Source of the DNA: Chitinophagaceae bacterium
GTDB taxonomy: Bacteria; Bacteroidota; Bacteroidia; Chitinophagales; Chitinophagaceae
Length of the DNA stretch: 64,000 bases
Reading direction: 5' to 3'
Assembly: GCA_023957155.1 (NCBI GenBank)
Contig: JAMLHK010000006.1
Coordinates: 124,001 to 188,000, forward strand
Position numbers and translations under genes: made by a program. Below the pieces are notes generated by a model, which had not been told where the DNA came from, made no database searches, and was given only the letters and a program-made list of their open reading frames with translations. Positions 9,382 to 17,461 of the stretch are shown piece by piece; position 1 is the first letter of the stretch, and the number at the start of each line of letters is the position of its first letter.

Positions 9382-9414
9382 AAAAACCGGAAGTAAGTTT
9401 TACTCCCGGTTTTT
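9382..9414. terminator. Bidirectional terminator
   Basis: AAAAACCGG (9382-9390) pairs perfectly with CCGGTTTTT (9406-9414), with A and T tracts on either side. It lies 30 bases after the stop of the minus-strand coiled-coil gene and is a diverged copy of the hairpin at 8750-8782. Confidence 0.7.
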
Positions 9415-9443
9415 GAATATTATTTTCTGATTATGGTTACGTA

Positions 9444-10421
9444 TTATCCGAAAATACCACCTTTTTTAAGGGTAACCGCACCTTCACCGATCTTAAAGCC
9501 ATTCTGGTATACTTCTACCTTATAAGTGCCGGGTTTGTATTTGTCGGTTTGCTTCAGATCGAAGCTTACGTTTTTACGTTTTCCCTGCTCGTAATCAATG
9601 GATACTTTATTGGTAAATTCTTTGTCCCCTTCTTCTCTTGTGTTTACAGTACCGGAGCCCAGCCCTTCCTCTTTCACTACTTCTCCTTCGGGATTAACCA
9701 CAACAATGTAAAGATCCTTGGTTCCCGTAAGGGTGAGACGGTTCTCCACATCAAATGAAACCCGGAGCTTGTCAGCTTTTTTGGCTTTAGCCGTTACCTT
9801 CTCTTTCCCGCTTTTCTTTTCGTCAATAGCTGCAAGTTGGAAATTCGTAGCATTCAGGGTGGAGCCTACATCTACTTTACCGCTCAGGTCTTTGTTTTCC
9901 GCCAGCTTGGTATCTAATGTTTCTGTCAGCTGTTTCTTTTCTGTTGTCAGTTGTACGTTATCAGCGGTAAGCTGCCGGTTTTCACCCTGGAGTCTTTCTA
10001 TTTCTTTTACGTATTCTTCAATTTTACCGTTCAACTGGTTGATCAGTTTGCGGGCTTCTGCCAGGTCGGCCGCGCTTGCATTTTGTTTGCTGATCAGCGT
10101 TTTGATCCGGCTTCTCATCGAGGCTACATCTTTGTCGCGTGTTTTAACCAGACTGTCGAGCTTGCTATTTTCGGAAGTCATTTTATCTAAGCGGATTTCT
10201 GCAGCCTGGTAATCTGTTAAAAGCTGGTTTCTTACCGAATCCAGAGAGGCATATTGAACATCCTTTTGTTGAATTACTTCCTTGGTTTTACTTTTATCAT
10301 AGATAATGTAGCCCCAGGTACCTAATAATGCGGCAATTAATACACCGTATATAATACCGCGATTATCTTTCCTGGGTGGTTGAGGCTGGCTTGAAGCCGA
10401 GGGATAGTTGGACGTGCTCAT
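9444..10421 (-). CDS. Membrane-anchored coiled-coil protein, unknown function
   Basis: 325 residues. A Pro/Ser/Gln-rich start (residues 1-20) is followed by one membrane segment (about 24-42, IIYGVLIAALLGTWGYIIY). A long coiled coil (about 50-190) follows, with heptad-like runs such as LQGENRQLTADNVQLTTEKKQL. A C-terminal beta-rich domain (about 210-325) contains KDLYIVVVNPEGEV and TYKVEVYQNGFKIGEG. The layout suggests a short cytoplasmic tail and a periplasmic rod ending in an immunoglobulin-like domain. I do not recognise a named family. The gene is divergent from the exonuclease gene, 39 bases away. Confidence 0.75.
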   Translation of the reverse strand: MSTSNYPSASSQPQPPRKDNRGIIYGVLIAALLGTWGYIIYDKSKTKEVIQQKDVQYASLDSVRNQLLTDYQAAEIRLDKMTSENSKLDSLVKTRDKDVASMRSRIKTLISKQNASAADLAEARKLINQLNGKIEEYVKEIERLQGENRQLTADNVQLTTEKKQLTETLDTKLAENKDLSGKVDVGSTLNATNFQLAAIDEKKSGKEKVTAKAKKADKLRVSFDVENRLTLTGTKDLYIVVVNPEGEVVKEEGLGSGTVNTREEGDKEFTNKVSIDYEQGKRKNVSFDLKQTDKYKPGTYKVEVYQNGFKIGEGAVTLKKGGIFG

Positions 10422-10460
10422 ATTGGTTTATTTTTTTTATTTTATGCAATTTAAGAGATT

Positions 10461-11189
10461 ATGATAAGTCAGATTAACTTAACAAATTTACTGGTTATTG
10501 ATATAGAAACTGTTCCCGGAGCGCCTGATTTTCAACTATTACCGGAAAACTGGAAGGAGCTCTGGCAGGACAAGATTTCCAAAACCATGCCAGAAAACAT
10601 TTTGCCCGACCAATCTTATCTCCAAAAGGCGGGTATCCTGGCAGAATTTGGCAAAATAATTTGCATTTCCACGGGGTTCTTTTATAACGATGCAGAGGGT
10701 AATTTATGTTTTAAACTGAAATCTTTTAGTGGGGATGATGAAAAAGAGGTGCTCGGTGCTTTTGTAGATCTGCTTAATACTTTTCGGGCTAAAAGGGGCA
10801 ATTTTGCCATTGCAGGGCATAATTTGAAAGAATTTGACATCCCTTATATCTGCCGGCGAATGCTGATATTGAATATGTCCTTACCGGAATATTTACAGCT
10901 GAGCGGTAAGAAACCCTGGGAGACCAACCTGGTGGATACGATGGAATTATGGAAATTCGGGGATTATAAAAATTATATTTCCCTGAAGTTACTTGCCGCT
11001 GTGCTGGGTATTGACACGCCTAAGGATGATATTGACGGTAGTATGGTAAAGGAAGTGTATTATGTTGAAAAAAACCTGCCCCGTATTGTAACTTATTGCC
11101 AGAAAGATGTGGTTACCGTGGCCAATGTCATACTCCGGTTTAAGCAGTTGCCTTACCTGAAGAAAGAAAATATCCTGATCGTAGAATAA
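10461..11189 (+). CDS. Predicted 3'-5' exonuclease related to the DNA polymerase B exonuclease domain
   Basis: 242 residues. The N-terminus has LLVIDIETVPG (exonuclease motif I, with the D-x-E metal ligands), followed by AGHNLKEFDIPYICRR (motif II, Asn and Asp) and YCQKDVVTVANV near the C-terminus (motif III, Y-x3-D). This order defines the DnaQ-like fold, in the PolB-exonuclease-like group (DNA_pol_B_exo2). It probably trims DNA 3' ends in repair; the exact pathway is not known. holA follows after 56 bases on the same strand, which fits a shared DNA-replication theme. Confidence 0.85.
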   Translation: MISQINLTNLLVIDIETVPGAPDFQLLPENWKELWQDKISKTMPENILPDQSYLQKAGILAEFGKIICISTGFFYNDAEGNLCFKLKSFSGDDEKEVLGAFVDLLNTFRAKRGNFAIAGHNLKEFDIPYICRRMLILNMSLPEYLQLSGKKPWETNLVDTMELWKFGDYKNYISLKLLAAVLGIDTPKDDIDGSMVKEVYYVEKNLPRIVTYCQKDVVTVANVILRFKQLPYLKKENILIVE

Positions 11190-11245
11190 AAATAATGCAG
11201 ACAATGGGCAGCCGGTAAATCCCGGAGCTTATTTAAATTACCATA

Positions 11246-12244
11246 ATGAGTATTGAAAAGATTATTACAGACTGGAAACAAAAGAAGTTTGAACCGGTGT
11301 ACTGGTTAGAGGGAGAAGAGAATTTTTATATTGACCAACTGGTGGAATATGCAGAGCATCATATCCTGGCTGAATCGGAAGCGGGATTTAATTTATCTGT
11401 TTTTTACGGCAAGGATGCAGTTTGGTCTGACCTGATCAATGCCTGCCGGCGATATCCTGTGTTTTCGGATAAGCAGGTGGTTATATTAAAGGAGGCCCAG
11501 CAGATGAAGGATATTGATAAGCTGGAAGGATATATTGAGCATCCGTTGCCGTCAACGGTATTAGTTGTGGCGCACAAAGAAAAAAAGATAGATGGACGGA
11601 GCAAGCTGTCCAGGCTGCTAAAGCAGCATGCGGTGGTGCTGAGTACGAGGAAACTTTTTGAAAACCAGTTACCCGAGTGGACGGTTAACCAGGTGCAGAA
11701 GAAAGGATACAGTATAACCCGTGAGGCGGTAATATTGCTGGTAGAGCATATCGGTAATGACCTGAGCCGCATTAATAATGAGATTAATAAATTATTGCTC
11801 AACCTGGCAGGTCGTACATCCATTACCGTAGAGGATATTGAGCTGTACGTTGGTGTCAGTAAAGAATATAATGTTTTTGAATTACAGGAGGCCCTGCAGC
11901 GGAAAGACATGGCAAAAGCCATCCGGATTATCCAGTATTTTGGATCCAATCCCAAAGCGGCTCCCCTGCAGATGATCCTGCCTTCCCTGTATGGCTTCTT
12001 TAGCAAGGTTTACCAGCTGTTTGGCATCCAGTCGCAGGATGAGAAAGCAGCGGCGGCAGCTATCGGGGTCAATCCCTACTTTATGAAAGGGTATCTTCTG
12101 GCAAAAAAAAATTATGGATTTGCCGGGGTTGAGCAGGCTTTGTTATTGCTGCATGAGTACAATCTCAGGAGTGTTGGCGTACATGATGCGGGAACCGAAG
12201 ACGCCTCGCTGGTGAAGGAAATGGTATGGAAGATCATGCAATAA
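11246..12244 (+). CDS. holA: DNA polymerase III subunit delta
   Basis: 332 residues, a usual HolA length. The start IITDWKQKKFEPVYWLEGEENFYIDQLVEYAE is typical of the Bacteroidota form, and the middle has the family pattern RLLKQHAVVLSTRKLFENQLPEW and GNDLSRINNEINKLLLNL. The delta subunit opens the beta clamp ring as part of the clamp loader during replication. The C-terminal third is helical (collar domain). It ends at a bidirectional terminator facing the cytochrome gene. Confidence 0.92.
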   Translation: MSIEKIITDWKQKKFEPVYWLEGEENFYIDQLVEYAEHHILAESEAGFNLSVFYGKDAVWSDLINACRRYPVFSDKQVVILKEAQQMKDIDKLEGYIEHPLPSTVLVVAHKEKKIDGRSKLSRLLKQHAVVLSTRKLFENQLPEWTVNQVQKKGYSITREAVILLVEHIGNDLSRINNEINKLLLNLAGRTSITVEDIELYVGVSKEYNVFELQEALQRKDMAKAIRIIQYFGSNPKAAPLQMILPSLYGFFSKVYQLFGIQSQDEKAAAAAIGVNPYFMKGYLLAKKNYGFAGVEQALLLLHEYNLRSVGVHDAGTEDASLVKEMVWKIMQ

Positions 12245-12281
12245 AAACGGGCATACCGCTTATGGAATGGCATACCCGTTA
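12243..12281. terminator. Bidirectional terminator between holA and the cytochrome gene
   Basis: AACGGGCATACC and GGCATACCCGTT form a 12-position stem with two mismatches, flanked by an A run on the left and TTAAAAT on the right. Its position between two convergent genes fits termination in both directions. Confidence 0.6.
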
Positions 12282-12305
12282 AAATCCGGTACAAAGAAGT
12301 TATGT

Positions 12306-12734
12306 TTATCGTCCGGGAGGCGGAGCAGGGAGTGTTATTTTACTTTCAGGATGTGTTTTCCCGTTATGGCAGGTAATACAGGTAATGGCTGCCGCAGACT
12401 GATCTCCTCCGTGGTTAAAATATTTTTTATTGATTTTTGCCGTCATACGCATCATATTGCGGGCTACATTTTTTTCCGGTTTTTCATCGCTGGAGAAATC
12501 AAGTTTCTTTGCGTCTGTTTTGGAAGGTGCATGACAATGGCTGCATTTAACGCCTAAGGATACATTAAATCCCTTCATGATCTTCTCCAGCTCTTCATGG
12601 GTAATGTCTTTAGGCAGTACTTTCAGGTTGGGTTTTGGTCCTTTATCCTGAACCGTGGTAGCAGCTATCCCTATGGTAAGAATAAAAATTAAAGATATTC
12701 CTGCCAGGAGCTTCTTCTTGTGAAATGAATACAT
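12306..12734 (-). CDS. Exported dihaem c-type cytochrome
   Basis: 142 residues with a membrane anchor or signal at residues 8-25 (KLLAGISLIFILTIGIAATT) and two haem c attachment motifs, CSHCH (64-68) and CITCH (119-123). Between them lies NMMRMTAKINKKYF. This arrangement matches the short Bacteroidota and Acidobacteria proteins related to the photosynthetic reaction-centre cytochrome c subunit domain, although nothing suggests photosynthesis here. It is probably a periplasmic electron carrier. No uncleaved second membrane segment is seen. Confidence 0.8.
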   Translation of the reverse strand: MYSFHKKKLLAGISLIFILTIGIAATTVQDKGPKPNLKVLPKDITHEELEKIMKGFNVSLGVKCSHCHAPSKTDAKKLDFSSDEKPEKNVARNMMRMTAKINKKYFNHGGDQSAAAITCITCHNGKTHPESKITLPAPPPGR

Positions 12735-12829
12735 GGTGTGTGTTTTTGTGCGTTAAAGTAAAGTTTTCTTTTTTATATACCAATTTTATTTTCCCTTTCT
12801 TTGGTATATTCATTTTTCAATCTTATGTT

Positions 12830-13180
12830 ATGAATTACAGGTTTAGACTCGCTGTATGTGTTCTGGCGTTTGCCTGCTTATTGACATTATATAGCTGTAA
12901 AAAAGATAAACATTCAGGATGTTATTCAGCTACGGTAATTCATATTGGCGGGGGATCTGCCGATCCGTGTCAAAGCCATATTGCTATGCTTCTTACGGAT
13001 GTGGAAGATGTTCCGGCAGGTACTAAAGTGACGTTAATTTCTCATCAGAAGGATCTTAATCTGACGCTCAATCAGACTATTTATTTTAAGCTGCACATGC
13101 GCAATAAAATTGTTCCCGGGGTATTGCCGGGTTGTGCGCTGGATCCCACCGATAATTTTCAAATTGATTTGTGTGATTAG
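12830..13180 (+). CDS. Small predicted lipoprotein, unknown function
   Basis: 116 residues from the ATG at 12830, chosen because it starts a good lipoprotein signal: MNYRFRLAVC, a hydrophobic core, then the lipobox LYSC with Cys23 and a polar KKDKHS. Upstream in-frame ATGs would add about 35 residues of unlikely sequence. The mature part has five further Cys (for example DPCQSH and GCALDPTDNFQIDLCD), which could form disulfides in the periplasm or on the surface. I do not recognise the family. Confidence 0.65.
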   Translation: MNYRFRLAVCVLAFACLLTLYSCKKDKHSGCYSATVIHIGGGSADPCQSHIAMLLTDVEDVPAGTKVTLISHQKDLNLTLNQTIYFKLHMRNKIVPGVLPGCALDPTDNFQIDLCD

Positions 13181-13265
13181 ACAGAAAGGGTTGTTACGGG
13201 TACGAACCTGGATTTGATAGCTAACGATAAGGATTAGCTGTACTTTTGTGCTATATTCACACCGC

Positions 13266-14522
13266 ATGATAAAAGATATACTACTGGTATTTATATTGCT
13301 CGCGGCTTATTTGTCACCGGCTGCACAACCGGTGAATATCCTCTCTGAAGGACAGTGGAGGGGAGAGCTGGTAAGAGAAGACGGTAATAACATTGTCTTT
13401 AATTTTGAGGTATACCGGAAAGCAGGAAAAACCGCTTTTAACCTTCGGAATGCCGGGGAGCGTTTGACGGTTGACGATATGGTGCTTCAGGGTGATTCCG
13501 TCTTTATCCGGCTGCCTTTTTTTGATTCACAATTCAGGGCGGCTTTTATAAGTGATGAAGAAATAAGAGGATCATGGATAAAGCGCCTGGCAGACCGTGA
13601 CCTGGTCATGCCTTTTTTTGCCGTTCGTACAGGAAAGAAAAACATCCGTTTTAAAACCGTCAATAAAAAGCCCATTGCGAAAGTTACAGGACGCTGGTCG
13701 GTTACTTTCTTTAATCCGGCTACGGAAAGAGAAACAAAGGCCGTTGGGGTATTTCAGCAGAAGGGAGCCCTGTTAACCGGTTCTTTTATTACGCCTTCCG
13801 GTGATTATCGTTACCTGGAAGGAGTAGTAGATGGTGATTCCCTGAAGCTTTCGGGTTTTGACGGAGGCTATGCCATTTATTTTACAGCGAAGATTAATGA
13901 CGGGCAAACCATCAGCGGGGGAAAGTATTTTTCCGGCGCAGGGGTTGTGCCCCGGAGTTGGGAAGCATATAAAAATCCGGCGGCAGCGCTTCCTGATAGT
14001 CTTACTTTAGTAAATCTTAAGCCGGGCGTATCGCCGAAATTAAGTTTCTCTTTTAATGATGTGGAAGGAGTACCGGTTTCTTTTAATGAACCCGGATTTA
14101 AGGATAAGGTGGTGATCATCCAACTGTTGGGATCCTGGTGCCCCAACTGCCTGGATGAAACGGTGTTTATGAATGAGATATACCGGAAGTATAAAATGAA
14201 GGGGGTGGAAATATTGGGACTTGCCTATGAGAGAACCGCGGATTTTAACCGCTCCCGGATAAGCGTAAAAAATTTTATGAATCGTCTGAAGGTAACTTAC
14301 CCCGTACTTATTGCCCCGGTGGCTGCAGATGATCCGAAAAATGTCGACAAAACGCTGCCCCAGTTAGAAAAGATTTCTGCTTTTCCTACTACCATTTTTG
14401 TTGACCGGAAGGGAGAAATCCAAAAAGTACATACCGGGTTTAATGGTCCGGGTACCGGTGCCGAATATGAAAGGCAGAAACGAATATATATAGATATTAT
14501 CGAGGATCTGCTGGCAAGGTAA
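13266..14522 (+). CDS. TlpA-like thioredoxin-fold protein, secreted
   Basis: 418 residues from the ATG at 13266, which starts a signal peptide (MIKDILLVFILLAAYLSPAAQ). Residues about 20-240 are beta-rich and unrecognised. The C-terminal part (about 255-418) is a TlpA/AhpC-type thioredoxin domain with active site GSWCPNC (Cys292 and Cys295), FPTTIFVDRKGEI carrying the cis-proline, and a C-terminal helix. It most likely reduces or handles disulfides in the periplasm. It runs into the convergent J-domain gene with only 14 bases between the stops. Confidence 0.85.
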   Translation: MIKDILLVFILLAAYLSPAAQPVNILSEGQWRGELVREDGNNIVFNFEVYRKAGKTAFNLRNAGERLTVDDMVLQGDSVFIRLPFFDSQFRAAFISDEEIRGSWIKRLADRDLVMPFFAVRTGKKNIRFKTVNKKPIAKVTGRWSVTFFNPATERETKAVGVFQQKGALLTGSFITPSGDYRYLEGVVDGDSLKLSGFDGGYAIYFTAKINDGQTISGGKYFSGAGVVPRSWEAYKNPAAALPDSLTLVNLKPGVSPKLSFSFNDVEGVPVSFNEPGFKDKVVIIQLLGSWCPNCLDETVFMNEIYRKYKMKGVEILGLAYERTADFNRSRISVKNFMNRLKVTYPVLIAPVAADDPKNVDKTLPQLEKISAFPTTIFVDRKGEIQKVHTGFNGPGTGAEYERQKRIYIDIIEDLLAR

Positions 14523-14536
14523 AAGTCATCCGTCCG

Positions 14537-15187
14537 CTATTGGCTTGCCCGGTAAATAAACAGGCATACCAGGATCGTGATCAGTAATACGAATACCGGG
14601 TAAATTTTCTCCCAGTAGTATTGTTGTTTCGCTGTTTTAATAAACCTCCTGATCTTTTTTATAACCGCATCATCTGTTCCGGCTATCGCAACTAAAGGAT
14701 CTGTAACAGCAGTGATATGTTTAAACGGTATAACCCGGGCGGCGGACAGCAGCTGAGTAATAATTTTTTCATTTATCTTTTCTTCTTTATGGAAGAGCAG
14801 CAGGTTGATGTTTGGCGCCGACAGGATCTCATTCATGCGGAGAAAGATACCTTCCCTGTTTGCCCGGAATATATCCATTTGGGCAACCTCGTTATTGAGC
14901 CGGGTACATTCGTTTAGAATACCCAGGGGATCGTTATAGTTACCGGAATGGTTATGGGCAGACGGGAAATGTAATTTCCACTCAAAATGATATTTTGCTC
15001 TTTTTGAAGGGTGGGATAACGTTTCATAAGCTTCCTGTATTTCTCTGAACTGCAGGGTGGCAAGCTCACGCTCTGCATTTTTATCCGGATGATATTGTAA
15101 TGCAAGTTTCCTGAACTTCTTTTTGATCGTATCCGGGCTGCAATCAGGAGTAACTCCTAAGGTTTTATAATAGTCTTTAAAAGCCAT
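14537..15187 (-). CDS. J-domain protein with C-terminal membrane anchor
   Basis: 216 residues. Residues 4-68 are a J domain (YYKTLGV, helix [13 protein letters not shown], the HPD motif at 33-35, then [18 protein letters not shown]). J domains stimulate the ATPase of DnaK. The Gly/Phe and zinc regions of true DnaJ are absent, so this is a type III co-chaperone. A hydrophobic stretch near residues 193-213 ([15 protein letters not shown]) should anchor it in the inner membrane. The middle part is unrecognised. Confidence 0.88.
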   Translation of the reverse strand: MAFKDYYKTLGVTPDCSPDTIKKKFRKLALQYHPDKNAERELATLQFREIQEAYETLSHPSKRAKYHFEWKLHFPSAHNHSGNYNDPLGILNECTRLNNEVAQMDIFRANREGIFLRMNEILSAPNINLLLFHKEEKINEKIITQLLSAARVIPFKHITAVTDPLVAIAGTDDAVIKKIRRFIKTAKQQYYWEKIYPVFVLLITILVCLFIYRASQ

Positions 15188-15276
15188 ATTCCGGCATACA
15201 AACTTCTATAAAAATTGTAACACTTAAATAATTTTTTCAGCGTGCATTTCTCTTTGGTGAGTAAATGCCAAATAAA

Positions 15277-15316
15277 AAGGTCAGCAGTAAAAGCTTTTGC
15301 TTTCGTTGCTGACCTT
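15277..15316 (-). terminator. Terminator of the T9SS cargo gene
   Basis: A perfect 10-bp stem, AAGGTCAGCA (15277-15286) with TGCTGACCTT (15307-15316). On the minus strand it is followed by TTTTTATT. It lies 27 bases behind the stop of the minus-strand gene at 15343. Confidence 0.8.
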
Positions 15317-15342
15317 CAGGGGTACGTTGTATTCGGTTCTTC

Positions 15343-17004
15343 TTACTGTTTCACCAGTTTTATTGCATCAACGGTGCCGTCTTTATTGATGATCTGCAAT
15401 AAATAGATACCATTGGGAATATGCTGAATATGAATAGACAGGGTTCCCTGGTTTTGCGAAGGCACATACTTCATCACCGTTTGTCCGCCGGCGGATACTA
15501 TATTTACCTGTGCTATGGCTTTGCCGCTTTGGATATTTACCTGGCTGGGTGCAGGGTTGGGATATACTTTGACCGCCGTATTTCCATTGCACTGGATGCG
15601 TACGGGCTTCATTTCTGTACCGCTGTATTTACCATCAAAATCAACCTGTATAATACGGTAGTAATTGATCCCGCTTGCCGGCGCTTCATCGGTAAATTCG
15701 TACGATTGTACGGAAGTACTGTTCCCCGCTGCTCCCACGCGCCCGATGGCCGTAAATGTTTCCCCGTTAGTGCTGCGCTCTACAACAAAATGACTGTTGT
15801 TCTGTTCCATTCCTGTTTCCCATTTCAATAAGGCCTTACAGTTTTCTGCTTTTGCGGTAAAGGAAATAAAGCTTACCGGGAGGATGGCATTTTGAATACT
15901 TCCGATAGCGATTGCCGTAATAACTTTATTTGCCGGGATGATGCCACTGAGTAAAGAGCCTTTTGTTAGCCCGGTAGCGCCCGTTGTTCCCAAAGGGATC
16001 CATTTGAAATTTTGTATATCGTATCCTACCAGCCTTAAATCGGCAGCAGTAGCTCCGGTAAGCGTTAAGCCCGGGATAGAAACCGTAATTGTCTGGTTGT
16101 TTGTAAGTGCTTCAGCTCCTTTATAGCCAGGTCCTCCGGGATTGGCTTCAGTTGCATCAAGATAATGCCAGTCCCAGAAACCTACCGGGATAATCGTTTT
16201 GATCGTATTGTCCAGGTAACCATTGCTCGTTGGATTAGGAATTCCCTGGGTCGGGTCTACGGTAGTATTGGGGTCGCCATCCACCCATCCAACGGTTAAT
16301 AAATATACAGGATCCTCAAAGGTTCCGTTTCTTTTTAGCTGGTATACTTCTGAACCGTTCCCTACCGGGAAAATAAATTCTCCGCCATGTCCTAATACGT
16401 CATCATCTCCAAGCGGGTAATTCACTTCGCTTACAAATCCGTCTACATGCTGGGCATCGGTAAGCCCTCCTTCATAAAAAGCGCTGTTGGGAAATACGAT
16501 GGCGCTTTCTACGGGGTACTGCCGGTTTGTTGTTGTTATACCGTTATTAAAATATAAGGCCCTACCCACCATGATGCCCCCCGAAACTTCTCCGTAGGGA
16601 GTAAGCGTACCCTGGCGATGGTTGGTAATATGCATGATATTTCCAGCCCCGATATTGAAACGAACCGTATCAAATACGATGATCCCTCCATTCCCCGAAA
16701 TCTCATTGGTTCCCTGGTATAAAAAGTAATCTGTGTTATTACCTGTTCTGCCATAAGGATCGGGGTAAGGACCCTCATTGAATAGCGTAAGCCAGCCGCC
16801 GCCGTTATTTACAATAAAGTTATGGTTGGTATGATTATACCTTACGCCTCCCAATCGTTTGGTAATATGGGGAACAGAAGTGCCGCCGGGATCCGATACA
16901 TCACTATGTGTACCAGCTAAAAGCTCAAGGTCATTTATTTCGTACTGTGCTGTTACAGCAGTAGTAAATAATAGCGCTACAATAAAAAGTAGAGTTGGTT
17001 TCAT
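15343..17004 (-). CDS. Secreted protein with type IX secretion (type A) sorting domain
   Basis: 553 residues. A signal peptide is seen at 1-19 (MKPTLLFIVALLFTTAVTA). The body has many Gly, Asn and Thr residues and looks like a beta-rich surface protein (for example GGGWLTLFNEGPYPDPYGRTGN). A region near 375-460 resembles a fibronectin or immunoglobulin-like module (LLKWETGMEQNNSHFVVERS then INYYRIIQVDFDGKYS). The last about 75 residues are a type A sorting domain (VKVYPNPAPSQVNI, then IPNGIYLLQIINKDG and KLVKQ), which directs export across the outer membrane by the type IX secretion system. The function of the cargo is unknown. Confidence 0.88.
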   Translation of the reverse strand: MKPTLLFIVALLFTTAVTAQYEINDLELLAGTHSDVSDPGGTSVPHITKRLGGVRYNHTNHNFIVNNGGGWLTLFNEGPYPDPYGRTGNNTDYFLYQGTNEISGNGGIIVFDTVRFNIGAGNIMHITNHRQGTLTPYGEVSGGIMVGRALYFNNGITTTNRQYPVESAIVFPNSAFYEGGLTDAQHVDGFVSEVNYPLGDDDVLGHGGEFIFPVGNGSEVYQLKRNGTFEDPVYLLTVGWVDGDPNTTVDPTQGIPNPTSNGYLDNTIKTIIPVGFWDWHYLDATEANPGGPGYKGAEALTNNQTITVSIPGLTLTGATAADLRLVGYDIQNFKWIPLGTTGATGLTKGSLLSGIIPANKVITAIAIGSIQNAILPVSFISFTAKAENCKALLKWETGMEQNNSHFVVERSTNGETFTAIGRVGAAGNSTSVQSYEFTDEAPASGINYYRIIQVDFDGKYSGTEMKPVRIQCNGNTAVKVYPNPAPSQVNIQSGKAIAQVNIVSAGGQTVMKYVPSQNQGTLSIHIQHIPNGIYLLQIINKDGTVDAIKLVKQ

Positions 17005-17461
17005 ATAAAAAGTTTATTGAGGGTCTGTGCTAATGCTGTAAAACCGGATTATAACGGTTACTCAAAGAATAGAGGAAAAGATTGGATGATCAGGGTATTC
17101 GGGAGGTTCTTAACAGGAAGATTTCAAATGAGTCGGCCAAATAGGAATTGGTTCTTTCAAATTATAGTTAGGTCAGGTGTTAAGGGGCGTGAAGATACTA
17201 ATCTTCTGCAATCGAAATTAAACTACGGAATAAATTTCTGTAAAATTTCTAAATATACATACGCAGGAATGATGTTCATGGTTTATAAAATAGTGTGCTT
17301 TTAAAAATATTGTTATAAATTGTTGTGTATCAGTTATTTATGATCGTTGTTTCAGACGTTATCAAATGGTAAATTGTTATAGATTAACCATTGCATAACC
17401 TAAAAGAGGCAGGTTTTATAGAAACCCGCCTCTTTCGGTATGATATAAAACCGGTACGATG
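17005..17461. other. Gene-free spacer upstream of the T9SS cargo gene
   Basis: 457 AT-rich bases that should hold the promoter of the cargo gene (minus strand). The open frame at 17017-17304 does not resemble a protein. The only clear structure is the pyrophosphatase terminator at 17403-17435. Confidence 0.5.
17403..17435 (-). terminator. Terminator of the pyrophosphatase gene
   Basis: AAAGAGGC (17403-17410) pairs with GCCTCTTT (17428-17435). After one mismatch the stem continues with GGTTT and AAACC. It lies 27 bases behind the stop of the minus-strand hppA. Confidence 0.8.

Larger units (their letters stand above)
8748..9443. other. Gene-free, repeat-rich spacer
   Basis: About 700 bases between the outer-membrane protein gene and the coiled-coil gene, without a plausible gene. 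It holds a duplicated gene tail with hairpin (8708-8782 and 9334-9414), a second duplicated element (8798-8860 and 9244-9307), and three short GC palindromes (8880-8892, 8934-8946, 9089-9101). Each of these is listed separately. Confidence 0.75.

Noticed and set aside
8748-9443. CRISPR array in the repeat-rich spacer
   Set aside because: The repeats are few, differ in type, are unevenly spaced and nested; there is no series of identical repeats with equal spacers.
17017-17304. 95-codon frame in the spacer upstream of the T9SS cargo gene
   Set aside because: No recognisable motif and an AT-rich noncoding look; it covers the expected promoter of the minus-strand gene.
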